Shown here: piece after piece, positions 13,785 to 24,492 of the stretch | Position numbering within the stretch: the stretch's first letter is position 1 | Layout: each line of letters starts with the position of its first letter | NCBI GenBank assembly: GCA_038503065.1 | Contig: JBCAMK010000018.1 | Span: 248,001 to 312,000, forward strand | DNA length: 64,000 bases | Source: Paragyromitra xinjiangensis | Lineage: Eukaryota > Ascomycota > Pezizomycetes > Pezizales > Discinaceae | Direction of reading: 5' to 3' | Made by a program: the position numbers and the translations under genes | Notes under the pieces: model-generated | The model's database searches: none | What the model was told of the DNA's origin: nothing | Seen by the model: only the letters and a program-made list of their open reading frames with translations

Positions 13785-14077
13785 TTATAAATTTTAACGG
13801 GTTAGAACATATGTAGATAGTAGAATTTCCTGTCTGACACAATACGCGAACTTTTTTGCTCACTATTCCGCTTGCATGATTAGTCAGCTAGACGAGAACC
13901 AAATCTTTGAAGCGGTCGAAAAAGGCAATGTCCGGCTCCAGCAGTACTATTGCCATGACACACCATGATTAATGTGCTGCTCCAGGCGTCGGCATATTTG
14001 TTATAAGTGGACCACATCTCTAACAAACCCCCGACTCTCATCTGACAAACACGTCCTCTGATAAAACGGCGACAAAA

Positions 14078-14789
14078 ATGACAGTACGTTGGTATATACC
14101 CACGAACCACCGCGCCAGCACCCGAATTCTGGTGGAGCCAGATCTTGAAGCTCAATCGTTTTTCACCGACGTAGGAGAAGACACAGTACATACCTTCCAT
14201 GAAGGCCAGCTTTTAAGCACCGTGGTCGAAATCTGGGGGTTTAGGATTGCAGTTTACAGATCCAAAGGTCAGCAGTCAATGCTTCTTCCACACACCTCTG
14301 AGGATCGGAAGAAGATTTTAAGAAGCCACAAGCTGATTCCGTAGATTACAAGAAAAAAACAAACTTCCAAAAGCTATCTCGGATGAAGCCCAAGAGCTAC
14401 TGGGAACACCTAGACGACAGAGACCCCCTATGGTCGATAGATATCAATAAGACCACCAATACGGATAAATGTGTTGTTACTCCTGCTCTAGGCTATGCCT
14501 CCGCAAATTATGAAAGCTTGTATAAAGGTGATTTTTCTTTCCACGTCGCTCATCGCTACTCTGATGGATCATACTCCCTAACCCCATCTTAAAAGTGTCG
14601 AAGAGGCAGCAGAGGTTAGCGAAGGAACTTAAGCATGATTCTAAGGTGGAGTCATACATACTTGCCGCCACATTGCTCACATTGCTGTATATGTTTTGTA
14701 TTCTATTTCCAGAGGTGAAAGCTGCGTGGGTAGAAGATTTGGCGGCTTCTCGCGCAGCCAGCGTCTCCAACGCACCCAACACCATGTAA
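14078..14789 (+). other. Possible degraded or unmodelled gene, unrecognised
   Basis: Three consecutive plus ORFs lie here: 14078-14344 (88 residues), 14383-14592 (69) and 14595-14789 (64). The last has one hydrophobic segment (ILAATLLTLLYMFCILF) that could span a membrane. I could not join them with convincing splice sites and recognise no family. They may be exons of a small lineage-specific membrane protein or decayed coding DNA. Confidence 0.2.
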
Positions 14790-14899
14790 CACCGAAAACT
14801 GGTATAGTTTCTACGAGGGGTATGGGAAGATATAAGATAATATTAAACCCCCATCGCGCAAGGAGATAGCGGTCTGTTAAGGTGATCCTTGATGTGGTC

Positions 14900-15334
14900 T
14901 AGTGTTCCCCACGAGCCTGTTCGAGCCGGTACGGAGGCCTGGGCTCGAGCTGGCTCGGCTTGTGGAAGGATAGGCTTGAGAGATTCGAGCCAAGCTCGAG
15001 CTTGGCTTACTCATAGTGGTTTGATGTTCTTGCGAAAATAATTACAAGGAGATCATTAATTACCATTGAAAACTAGATACCTGCTGTAGCACAACCCTCT
15101 CCATTCCCCTCTCCCAGTTACCAGGGCTCCGCCTCTGAGAGACCAGGCCAACTTTATGCTTCCCTCTCTCTCAACTGCTACCTTTTGTTGAGATTTAATA
15201 GGCTCGAGCTGGACTCGAGCCTATTAGAGAACAGTCTTGAGTTGGCTCGGGCTCGTGGGACTTTAGGCTTGAGGAGTTCGAGCCTACAATTCGAGCTCAA
15301 GCCCACGAGCCGGCTCGGCTCGTGGGGCACACTA
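14900..15334. mobile_element. hAT-type MITE, 435 bp, with 8-bp target site duplication
   Basis: The element begins TAGTGTTCCCCACGAGCC and ends GGCTCGTGGGGCACACTA, terminal inverted repeats that differ at one position. It is flanked on both sides by the perfect 8-bp direct repeat ATGTGGTC (14892-14899 and 15335-15342). An 8-bp duplication with TIRs beginning TAGTG is the hallmark of the hAT superfamily. Subterminal regions are packed with GGCTCGAGC-type motifs in both orientations, probably transposase-binding repeats. An internal palindrome (AATAGGCTCGAG / CTCGAGCCTATT) lies at about 15198-15226. No transposase is encoded, so the element is non-autonomous. The perfect duplication suggests a fairly recent insertion. 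Confidence 0.85.
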
Positions 15335-15688
15335 ATGTGGTCTTGTAGCTGTGGGTGGTTGCCGCTGGATGAGAGGAGAGGTTCGCCGTCGGAACATTTG
15401 GGGTGGTTCTCCATGTCTGGCATCCTGTCCATCACCCCCTTCGTCCATCTTCGCAACCAGGCGCTCTATTACCCCGATCGGCCGTTCAGTCGTCTTCCTG
15501 GCACTTTCTACCTCCCTCCTCATCAACCGAATCTCCAAGGACAATGTCCTTGAAGATTCGGAAGATTTGGCATCTCCCATCTCTAAGTCTCCCCCAGCTG
15601 CCCTCCCATGCTTCCTCCAGTGAGCGTATCCGATAGTTGCCTGTATAAAGACCAGGGCAATACACCCGCACCCGATCAAGACCTGAAT
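15332..15688 (-). CDS. Probable last exon of a small membrane protein, 3' end altered by a MITE
   Basis: On the minus strand an open frame runs from an acceptor-like CAG near 15689, preceded by a CTAAC branch-point-like motif, to a stop at 15334-15332. It encodes a hydrophobic stretch (IGCGCIALVFIQATIGYA) followed by a charged region (LEIRLMRREVESARKTTE, possible coiled coil). The TAG stop is the first three bases of the hAT MITE. In the pre-insertion sequence the frame would have run four residues further, to a TAA. No initiating ATG was found close upstream, so exon 1 is unresolved. The family is unrecognised; it could also be an unexpressed ORF. Confidence 0.35.
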   Translation of the reverse strand: MQVLIGCGCIALVFIQATIGYAHWRKHGRAAGGDLEMGDAKSSESSRTLSLEIRLMRREVESARKTTERPIGVIERLVAKMDEGGDGQDARHGEPPQMFRRRTSPLIQRQPPTATRPH

Positions 15689-15689
15689 C

Positions 15690-16680
15690 TTGAATGAACT
15701 GGCCGTTTTGAGTAGTTAGAGGAAGTCAAAAGAACAAAAATTGGGATGGAAAAGTTACAGCTTCAGCAATTGTGACCTATATTCGTTTGATAGATAATTC
15801 AAAAGAAAGTTGGCGACTACGACGGCCGGCACCGGAGGCTCTATCAGAGGAAATTAGAGGCGAGACAGAAGACGAGACAGAAGGCGAGTCAGATCCCTAC
15901 GACTAGTTAGAACAGAGGGCGAAGATATGGCTGCGAAGTTGATTGGTTTTTTATGGTGGTGGTGGTGGTGATTTTAGTGGTGATTGTAGGGTGGTGGTGA
16001 TTGGGAGGGGGGGACAACGGAGGGTCAATACGATATCTGGTTTATCAATGGGCTTGGCACAGCGAGTATCGAGTTAGAAATTACGGTGGGGCGACATCCG
16101 CAGTAGTTTAGACACGCTGCTACTAGGTCCTCCCTAGGTAGAAATTCCCCATACCCAGATTACGAGCAACGTAAACAGAAACAAATACCGCGCAACAAAG
16201 GGTTTGACACTCTAGCTAGCATGTCACAAGACTCACGCTAGCAATGTACGAAGGTTTTGATTGATGGATATACTCCATAACAGCTGAAGAGTTTTACAAG
16301 AACGAAGTCCATATATTGGGCCTGTACTGCAGTCGAGTAGAGTTAATCAACGAAGCCCTCTTCTCTACTTTCTGATCCCTACTCTTTCAACAATTGATCG
16401 ATCAATCGGTTCATTCATTACATACATCCAAAACTACCAAAAGGGTCTAAAGGCTTGGGGCCATTTTATGCCACCCATTACCAGTAGCGCCGAAGTAGTA
16501 CCAATATCAAGATGGTCTACTTACTGGAAATATCGCTAGCTATCACCCCCCGTCCCATCTATATACCCGATCCCTCCGCCGGGATGGTTCTGGGTTGTCT
16601 CATAGCGTATTCCCCTCTTGGGGTGGTTATAAGTCCTCTCTTCGCTTTACATCTGCTCAACGGCGGATACGTAAATGAAT

Positions 16681-16721
<41 letters not shown>

Positions 16722-17886
16722 TCTCAACGGCTTGTGTTGGAGATGCTTCCTAATACGGGGCTTGGCCTTCGGAGTCGGAAATAATTGAGAGACAGGCACC
16801 TGAGAGAGCTATTTAGATAGGGGCCGTATGCCCACCTAGTAAGCAAGCAATCGAGTCTTCTATTCCTCCCTACGTGCTCCCAATATTACAACAATTTGAA
16901 TGGCTATAAGGGCGAGTGATTTGGTGTGAAGGGGAATGAACATGTTACTAGAAACACGTAGTTTTAAGATATTGGGGGTTGGAACGGACTATATTTTTCT
17001 GTATCTGTACAGTGGACGCAAAAGGGAGAATTACGTGTTGGCTGCATAATAGGGAAGAAATTGGTTTGAACCAATATCATTGAGATTGATCTTCTAGGAG
17101 AATAATTTGATAGGATCGTGATGGATTCGTGTCATTCTAAATTTCGTTTTCATCCTCATACTGGTTTGCCAAAAGTTCTAGGATATTCACAAGTATCGCA
17201 GAAAGTAGAGCACGCAAAAGAGAAGTGATAATATTTCCCAACCCAGCCCGACCAAGCATAGAAGCATTTGCGAAAAAACATAACAAAAAACCTAAGATTG
17301 AACACCAAGGGAAAAAGAGAATATAGTCAAGCTAAAGTAACAAGGCCTGTAGAGTAATACCGATTTGCATCACCCCATCAGATTCAAAAAGAGAAAAAAA
17401 TGGAAGGAAAAATATTTGTAACACACAAACCCCCGGGAAGAACCAAGAAAATAAACCTTTGTTTCTGAGCCAGCAACACTTAGACGCGAGGTAACTGTTT
17501 CTGCAAAGACAAAAATACAAGACCTACGTCACTCATCCCATCCAACTAGAAGCTCGTCCCTCCCAATTAAAATTTTAGCATAGTTTTTTTTTCGATATCT
17601 CGTAGGCTAGTTTCGTAAAATTTTGTTGCATAGAAAATAGATCGTATGTTTACTACGCGCCGGCAATCTAAGATCAGCTTACTATTCCCCAGAGGTTGGC
17701 CGGCCCATCACTGGACATTTGGGGCAAAGAGTTTTGGTGATGTAGCAAATGAGCCGAAGACTGATGAGGGTGAGATAGACGTGTTTGCTTCAGCCAAATC
17801 TTCCGAGCAGCTGCTCCAAGAGGCAGCATGAGTGCCGGGAGAATTTTGAATGACCGAGGGAGACGAAATTTGTATCGAACAGGTAT
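15690..17886. other. Intergenic with a trinucleotide microsatellite
   Basis: No gene is supported. The region contains GGTGGT-rich runs near 15950-16000 and a TAC microsatellite at 16681-16720. The plus ORF 16512-16784 is open only because the repeat encodes poly-leucine. Sequence just before 17886 is the 3' side of the Yra1 gene and may include an alternative terminal exon. Confidence 0.4.
16681..16720. repeat. (TAC)13 microsatellite
   Basis: Thirteen uninterrupted TAC units, visible directly. A second, shorter TAC array lies near 56534. Confidence 0.95.
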
Positions 17887-19613
17887 TCAAGGGAGACTAA
17901 CCAAAACATCATCATCCATGCCGACATCTCCGTTGGTAGCATTAGCTGTAACGGGGGCAGGAGCAGAACCGGCAATGGCAGTACCAGAGTTACCGCTGAC
18001 GAAATAGTCTGCCATATCGGCATCCAACTCCTCAGCAGTGGGCTTCTTTCCTCTTGGGTTGCCGGAACGGCCACCACGACCACGCTTGCCCTTTGCTCCA
18101 CGAGGTGCTGCACCAGTATTCTTCGTGACAGGCTTTGGCTTATTGTTCGCTGCTGGGCGAGTAGTATGAATTTGCTTTGGAGCACTAGAAAGATTGTCAA
18201 TAAAGTGATATATCCAACTTGGGTGATAAATAACGTACCCGATACGATCGGCAAAACTGGCTGGCGCGGTAGGATCAACGACAAGCTCAACCTTCATTGG
18301 TCTCTTGTCCACTTCGACGCCATTATACTTCTGAGCAGCTGTAGCAGCGTGAGCGGCACGCATAAATTCGACGGTGGCAATGCCGCGAGACTGGCCATTA
18401 GGTCCATAGGTGATGACACAGCGTTTGATAGGACCGACGACCTTGGTGAAATATTCCTTGAAAGTAGAGAAAAGCTGATGTTAGAATCATCGGTTCTCAA
18501 AAAAAGACCAAGTTTCGACGCCGCCCAACTGCCGCAAAGGAGACTCAAGGCACAAAGCTACGGAAACGAGAGAGAGCGATGAGCTAGCACCAATGGTTGG
18601 GAAATTCTTGTGAGGGCACAATGTCCAAGTCCAGCCAAATCCGGCAAAAAGAAAGGAGTGATAGGTAAGGTTGTAAGGCAACGTTCAAGCAGTTTTCCCA
18701 CAGCTTCAGGCATCGAAAAGCTCCTTCGGAATTCTTCTTCCACAAAGATCCAACCTCTTCCGATCCGAGTTCCAATCGAAGTATAGTTGCTTTCGATCTT
18801 TGTTCGTTTCGATCTTAGAGAGTGAACCAGAAAGGCATCCCGAGGAGCTCTGCAATTGGCCTCATCGACGTGCGAGATATATGCCTGCCAAGCGTTCGCT
18901 CTGAAGCTGTAAGATGAATGAGGAAGGATGGGTACCACTACCACAGCCATCTCAACCACAAGAACTGCAAGAAAACATGCAAAAGAACCAAGATGCTTGC
19001 AAAGGACGCGTCCACATGAGCTTCGACTAGGATCGATCATAATGATGGGCATGCGTCAAAGAATCACCATGGCTCGCCGTTGTGCATTCAGAACCGCGCC
19101 GTTGAAACTCATAGCAATATTGGCAAAGGGAATCACGAGGTGCACTCTCTCATCCCTCACTCCAAAAGGACAGAGAAGCTTGCTCGCTCGCTTATACCCT
19201 CGCTCCGTAGCGTTTGTGCCTTCGTCTCCAAGATACATGCCGTATGTGACTTTGTTGTACTAGCAACGTACCTTGATCATAGCTTCATCCACATCGTACG
19301 GCTATTGAAATTGTAAGCAACGCGTCTGTAGTTGATATACGGAGGGAAAAAAACATTATGCCAAGGAAAAAAAGAGACTAACCAAGTTCGAAACAATAAT
19401 CTTTGATCCAGTAGCCTTGCTGGCAGATGGTCCAGTTGGAACCGACTTAGTAGATGCTTGTGTGATGGAATCTGAAGCCTTTTGGGCAGCAGCTCGCTGG
19501 GGGCGTTTGCGAATACCACCAGCTGGGGCATTGCCTCTGCCGCGACGACCGGCATTACCACGAGGACGTTCAGCAAGAATCTCATCGAGAGACTGATCGA
19601 GCTTAGAAGACAT
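17887..19613 (-). CDS. yra1: mRNA export adaptor Yra1/Aly/REF
   Basis: This is a nuclear adaptor that links mRNA, the helicase Sub2/UAP56 and the export receptor Mex67 (TREX complex). Exons on the minus strand: 19613-19383, 19301-19272 (30 nt), 18456-18239 and 18184-17887, about 258 residues. The first residues (SSKLDQSLDEILAERP) are the conserved UAP56-binding motif. An RG/basic segment follows (GRRGRGN, GGIRKRPQR). The single RRM has RNP2 IIVSNL (about 72-77) and RNP1 RGIATVEF. The tail is RG-rich (GKRGRGGRSG) and ends in an acidic helix (ELDADMADYF). The third intron is only 54 nt, whereas intron 2 is 815 nt and cuts the RRM. A GTTAGT directly before the TGA could be a donor to a short extra exon ending near 17790, so the last residues are uncertain. 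Confidence 0.92.
18457..19271 (-). promoter_or_regulatory. 815-nt intron inside the Yra1 RRM, candidate autoregulatory intron
   Basis: The intron starts with GTACGT after the codons for DEAMIK and ends CTACTTTCAAG before EYFTKVVG. It is 8-15 times longer than most introns in this window. In Saccharomyces cerevisiae the single YRA1 intron is also unusually long (roughly 0.77 kb), lies in the RRM, and mediates autoregulation through inefficient splicing and decay of the pre-mRNA. Similar size and position here suggest the same role; this is inference. Confidence 0.45.
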
Positions 19614-21181
19614 TGTAAGAGCGAAAGGGAGGAGTGAGGTAAAAAAAATTGATGAAGTGGCGAGGAGTGTAGTTTCGCGAAAATTTACGCCTTAGTCGCG
19701 ATACAGACAGAACAAGGCTGAAGCGATGGAGCAAAGGAACGTTCAGCAACAAGACGAACAAGAGTAATGAGGAGGAAAAGTGAAGAAGATGAAGAGGATG
19801 GCAGAAGGCGAATACTCTTATAGGAAGACTTGTTGCTGGTGATGACGATGAAGATGACAGAAGCGATGGGGAGAGGTTCTTGAGCACAAGCGCGGGTTGA
19901 GGGAAGAAGAAGAGAGGGAAAGGAGAAGGAAGAGATGGCGAGGCCAAGATCCCAGCAAAGACTCAGAACACGTGTTATGTAAGCAGACACAGCCATTGCA
20001 GAGCGGGCTGCATCGCAACCGGAATTTTGGCCAGGAAGCATGCCAAGGTGCGCACATAGCCCCCAAACTTCAGCTTGTTTGCGGCAACCTACCTACGGTG
20101 CGCAGTAGCCATAGGCAGTAGGGGACGGGAACGAGCCTACATCAACTCCTAGCCCTATCAATATTCCTTCAGGCAAGCCTCCTTGTCCATCTGCTTGGGT
20201 TTTTTTGCTTTATCTTTTCGGTAGAGGAGAATTCTTTATCACCATTCAAATATAGTTGTATGGTTTCAAGTATCAGCAGGTTTCTCATTTAGGCCGCGGT
20301 GTGTCTGCCACCAGCCAATTACCGTATTGTTGACCAGTGGCAAGTTCATTCTATGCCATGAACAATACCACTGCCGTTAGCTTTTGGAGCTAGGGCTGTA
20401 CAAGGCTTGGAGATTGAGTATATCTTCTATTTGTATAGGGTTTTGAGCCTGTGTTACCACATGGGCGTTGGGAGGGGGAAGTAGTAGGAGGGTGGATTTG
20501 ACAGCAAAGGTATATTGGCTTATGGTGTAGTTAAGAGTCCACTCGGTTGGGAAGCAAAATATTCCTCACTTCTCACTTCACTCGTGTTATAACTACATGT
20601 ACTTATCATGGCTGGGAGGAATGCGATTCTCTTCCTTCGCTTTTCACGGGTAAGATATTATCTTTTCTCCGGTCTTTCATAAATGATTGGTTTAGGAAGT
20701 TGCCTTGTGTAGGCATCTATTTTTACGTTGATAGATATCGGCTAGAGTTCTGTCCCAAGTCGCAAACTCACTACTTAAATGCTGCAGCAGTGTTTTGATG
20801 AGTGCGGAAGATGTAGACAACCATCAAATGTCCACCGAATTGGAAATCAAGGACTAACAAACAGTTTTTTTAGGTACTTCTCCAAAAAAAACCAGATATT
20901 GTACAGATTATAACCCCCGGGTAGTTCCACTCGTTTTCTAACGCCTTTCCCGTGAATCCATGATGGTATCGCACCGCAAACATGTTGCTTATCCCTCCCT
21001 GAAAAAAAAATCCTACCGCAGATGCCCCACTCCCGAATTTAAGCACCTGTACCCTTGAGCCCGTAGCATATCGCATTATGTCTGTTTATCTGAGCGCGTG
21101 AGCTTCTTGACTAGCATCCCGCTAGATAACCCACAACCACCGTTACGTACCGGCAATCCCGCCCGATCAGTTATGCCCTCC
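19614..21181. other. Intergenic between Yra1 and OST4
   Basis: The part next to 19614 is the Yra1 promoter and leader. A segment at about 20041-20140 (reading GGGGACGGGAACGAGCCTAC near its end) resembles one at about 28665-28705. ORFs here are overlapping and unsupported. Confidence 0.4.
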
Positions 21182-21343
21182 TTAGATCGTCACCGACTTG
21201 GAACCGTGTCCGTTCGCCAATCCGTTCGCAGCCGAAGAGAGCTCCCGGGCATTGACAGCCAGGAAGTGGTACAGAACAATGAGACTCATCATGAGGGTGC
21301 CGAGAAAAATAGCAATCGAATTGAGTTCCGAGTCGGTAATCAT
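21182..21343 (-). CDS. ost4: Oligosaccharyltransferase subunit Ost4
   Basis: A 53-residue ORF encodes MITDSELNSIAIFLGTLMMS and then LIVLYHFLAVNA. This matches the Ost4 family pattern known from yeast (a MISD-like start, LNSLAI, MM.LIVIYH). Ost4 is a one-helix ER membrane micro-protein. It holds Stt3 and Ost3/Ost6 together in the oligosaccharyltransferase complex that N-glycosylates proteins in the ER lumen. The helix covers about residues 9-29. A hydrophilic 20-residue tail (RELSSAANGLANGHGSKSVT) is longer than in the 36-residue yeast protein. It has a single exon and is divergent from the TMA46 gene that starts 454 bp away. The start is the only ATG giving the conserved N-terminus. Confidence 0.88.
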   Translation of the reverse strand: MITDSELNSIAIFLGTLMMSLIVLYHFLAVNARELSSAANGLANGHGSKSVTI

Positions 21344-21797
21344 GTTTGCGTATATTCTTTGAAACGAGGGACTTGAGTTGTGGAGTTGATTGACAGTGGC
21401 AGTAGAATTGATAGTAATTTTTAATAAAGGAATGGTGTCTGTAGCTATGAGGACGTGTTCTCTTCTAGAGAAGGCGACAGCTAAAGAGCCTCGCGAGAGT
21501 TGCGTAACATTAGAGCGGCACCTTATCCGTCACCAGTGCTGATAAATACGCTTAGCACTAGCCACCGCTGCCCTACGAACCGCCAAGAATCTTCAGTCAC
21601 AGCCTCCTCCGCAAGTTTCGTGGAGGGAAAATCAACCCTCAGAATTCACCACCTGCTACTTTCTCTCGTTTAGCAGCAACTCCGCTCTTTTTTCTTCAGA
21701 ATCTTGTACGTTACGGAACAGCACACAAGCCCCTCGAATTCGATTCCTCGGACAAAATATATCTAACGGGATCAGGTAGAACGCCACTAGAGCCGCT
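21344..21797. promoter_or_regulatory. Divergent intergenic region between OST4 and TMA46
   Basis: This 454-bp stretch separates the two divergent starts and must hold both promoters. No specific binding motif was identified with confidence. Confidence 0.4.
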
Positions 21798-23129
21798 ATG
21801 CCACCAAAAGGAAAGGACCCAAAGGGAGCGAAGCCCTCTGTGCAGAAGACTGTGCAAGACAAGGTACCACCCGCCTCGTTGCTGCTCGAAGGGAAATACT
21901 TAAGCTAACAAATCACCCTTGTACTCCAGACTTTCGGTCTCAAAAACGTTTGTCTATTTCACTCGACCCCACCTCGGCAGCACACCCCCGGGTTTTGAGT
22001 CCTTCTAACGCCTACTACAGAAAAAAGGTGGCAAAGCGCAAAAAGCAATTGCCCAGCTACAGTCGCAGGTTAGCGCTGGAGGTACACCGGAAGAGAAGCG
22101 AAAAGCCGCCGAGAAGGCCAAACGTGAGGCCGAGAAGGTCGCCGCCGAACAAGCAAAAAAAGAGGTTGCGGACCTGTTCAAGCCTGTACAGGTGCAGAAA
22201 GTACCATTCGGTGTTGACCCGAAGAGCGTTGTCTGTGTGTACTTCAAGAATGGCCATTGTGAGAAGGGTATGTTGCTCTGTTTTCCCGTAGGGAAAGAGA
22301 AGAGCTGATGGAGGATGTGTAGGCAAAAAATGCAAATTCTCGCATGACTTGAGTATTGAAAGAAAGGCGGTAAAGAAGAATTTGTATGAAGATGGCCGGG
22401 ACGAGGAGGCGCAGGAGGGCAAGAAGGAAGAGACCATGGAAAATTGGGACGAAGAGAAACTGCGGAGTGTTGTTATGAGTAAGCACGGGAACCCAAAGAC
22501 AACTACAGACAAAGTCTGCAAGTTCTTCATCGAGGCCGTCGAGAACGGGAAATATGGATGGTTCTGGCAATGTATGCCCCCAGTAGTCATTTTTATTATA
22601 TTTAGAAATGACATATCAAGTCTGATACTCTTTCATCATAGGTCCGAATGGGGGTGATCAGTGCAAATATAAACACTCTCTGCCACCAGGTTTCATTCTG
22701 AAGACCAAAGAACAACGTGCTGCAGAGAAAGCCCTTATGGACAAATCCCCGCTAGCAACACTGACTCTCGAGGATTTCCTCGAAGCTCGACGGTAATACT
22801 GTTTTCCTTTTTATCACCAATTTTCTATGTGTACTAACCTCAATAGTGCGGAAATTACTGGTGCCCTAACCCCTGTCACCGAAGAAACCTTCAAGAAATG
22901 GAAATTAGAACGCATGTCCAAAAAAGAAGCAGAGGAAGAGGCGAGAAGGGCAAAAGAGGCAACAGGGAGAGCGTTGTTCGAGAAAGGCGATTGGCAAAAC
23001 GAGACCGACAGCGAGGCCGAAGAGGACGACGACGAAGAGGACGGAGGTTTCGACCTTGACGCGCTCCGGAAGGAGACACAAGAGCTAGAAGACAAGGATG
23101 ATGCACCTGTCAAGGTATATGGGGGTTAA
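21798..23129 (+). CDS. tma46: CCCH zinc-finger protein Tma46 (ZC3H15/DFRP1 family)
   Basis: This is a translation-machinery-associated protein that binds and stabilises the ribosome-associated GTPase Rbg1/DRG1. Six exons: 21798-21863, 21930-21947 (18 nt), 22021-22267, 22323-22571, 22642-22792 and 22847-23129, giving 337 residues. The N-terminus has the family signature [14 protein letters not shown]. The first CCCH finger is [19 protein letters not shown]. The second begins at VCKFF and ends [12 protein letters not shown]. The DFRP region ([17 protein letters not shown], then an E/A/K-rich helix) binds the GTPase, and the tail is acidic ([10 protein letters not shown]). Splice phases agree across all junctions. 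The reading is consistent over its full length and nothing is missing. Confidence 0.93.
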
Positions 23130-24492
23130 AGAATGCATAAAAGGATCCCGGAAAAATACACATATATTCATGATCGGTGCTGGTAGAAAGCATCGCGGGG
23201 GAGCGTTTGCTTTCATGTTTTTGTTCCCTTTGTACTGGCGTGATGTCTTTTTGGCTTTCGGGGCAGGGTTTTATTTTTGCGATTCATTGGGATCAGGTGG
23301 GGTAGAAATTGGTGTTACGCCGAAAGGTAAGGTTGAACGTGAAAATTTTTATTTTGCATATAGGTGACAGAAGCATCAATATAAGTATATGAGACGCTAC
23401 AACTTCTCTCCATCTTCACTAGAAGTGTGATATTCAAGTCAAATCCACGTTCGCTTATAGGGGGTTAGTACTCCACAGAAGCTCGCTACGCCTGGGCGAG
23501 AACCGAGCCCTACGTCCGGGCAAGAAACCTCATCTCTCGATTTAAGACACTGGTTGCCGACGTTGAGGATAAGCTACACACATAGTAGCCTCTAAAGATA
23601 CCCACTACTACTGTTCTATCATATTCTTCATTTTTAAAGTGGCAGCTGATGACCTGAGTACGAAATCAAGATGACCGCCGCTAGCACACTAAAAATCTCA
23701 CAAAAAAAAGATTCATGCTAGTGTACTGAGAATTTTAAGAGCGCCCTATGCATCCACATGGCCTTTCCTGGGGCCTATCGCTAGACGTAATGGATTAGCG
23801 ATAGAAGTGCTTGGATTTCTGAACAGGAGAACCTACCTCTCTATACTGCATCTAATCTCAGCTAAAACCCTAGAGGTTAAGAATCGTCCATTACTATAAG
23901 TAGTTAGGACGGAGTATTGTACGGGTGGGGTAATTCGTTGGTGGGGGGCCAAGACTCACGGAAGATGGAAAGGTTAATGGGATTTCTTGACTATTTTCCG
24001 AAACCCTTGCAGTCGAGGGCCTCAAGCTCGTTGTTGGTGCGTATACTTTTGTTAACCTTTTGGGGAAACTTTTCTGGTTTTAACGAGGGTGAATGGGCAG
24101 GGAGTAGGGGAGAAAAATGATATATACAGTTAGCAACCTCCATTGATTCCTGGGCAGGAGTAGCGTCGTCCTAATGTGCCGAAATATCCCATATGAATTC
24201 TAAGCCCCTCTCGAGAAGCAATTTCGTGGGTCCAGACGAATATCCTAATAAATTGTAAGCATCTTCTCCAGACGTAACGTGAGTCACTGTATTTCTCTCG
24301 AATGTGATGCTATCTATACGGTGTATCGAAAGCTTTCTGAAGAAGTGCACATTAGCTGTCTTAGCCCTCTGCTCAGGCGATGTCAGTTAAGCAAAGAGTT
24401 CTCTAAGGGAAGCATGCCTGGGCCACATCCATTGAAAGAATAAGGAATTTTCTCCTCTAACTCAACAGCAGCGTAATCCAATAAAGCAGTCA
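23130..24492. other. Intergenic, no gene seen
   Basis: The 3' UTR of TMA46 probably occupies the first 200-300 bases. The rest has only short, unsupported ORFs (for example 23917-24120 on +). Confidence 0.4.

Noticed and set aside
16512..16784. 90-residue ORF with a leucine run
   Set aside because: The run is the TAC microsatellite read in one frame; flanks are not coding-like.
18558..19052. 164-residue minus ORF
   Set aside because: Lies within the long Yra1 intron and lacks any domain; kept only as intron sequence.
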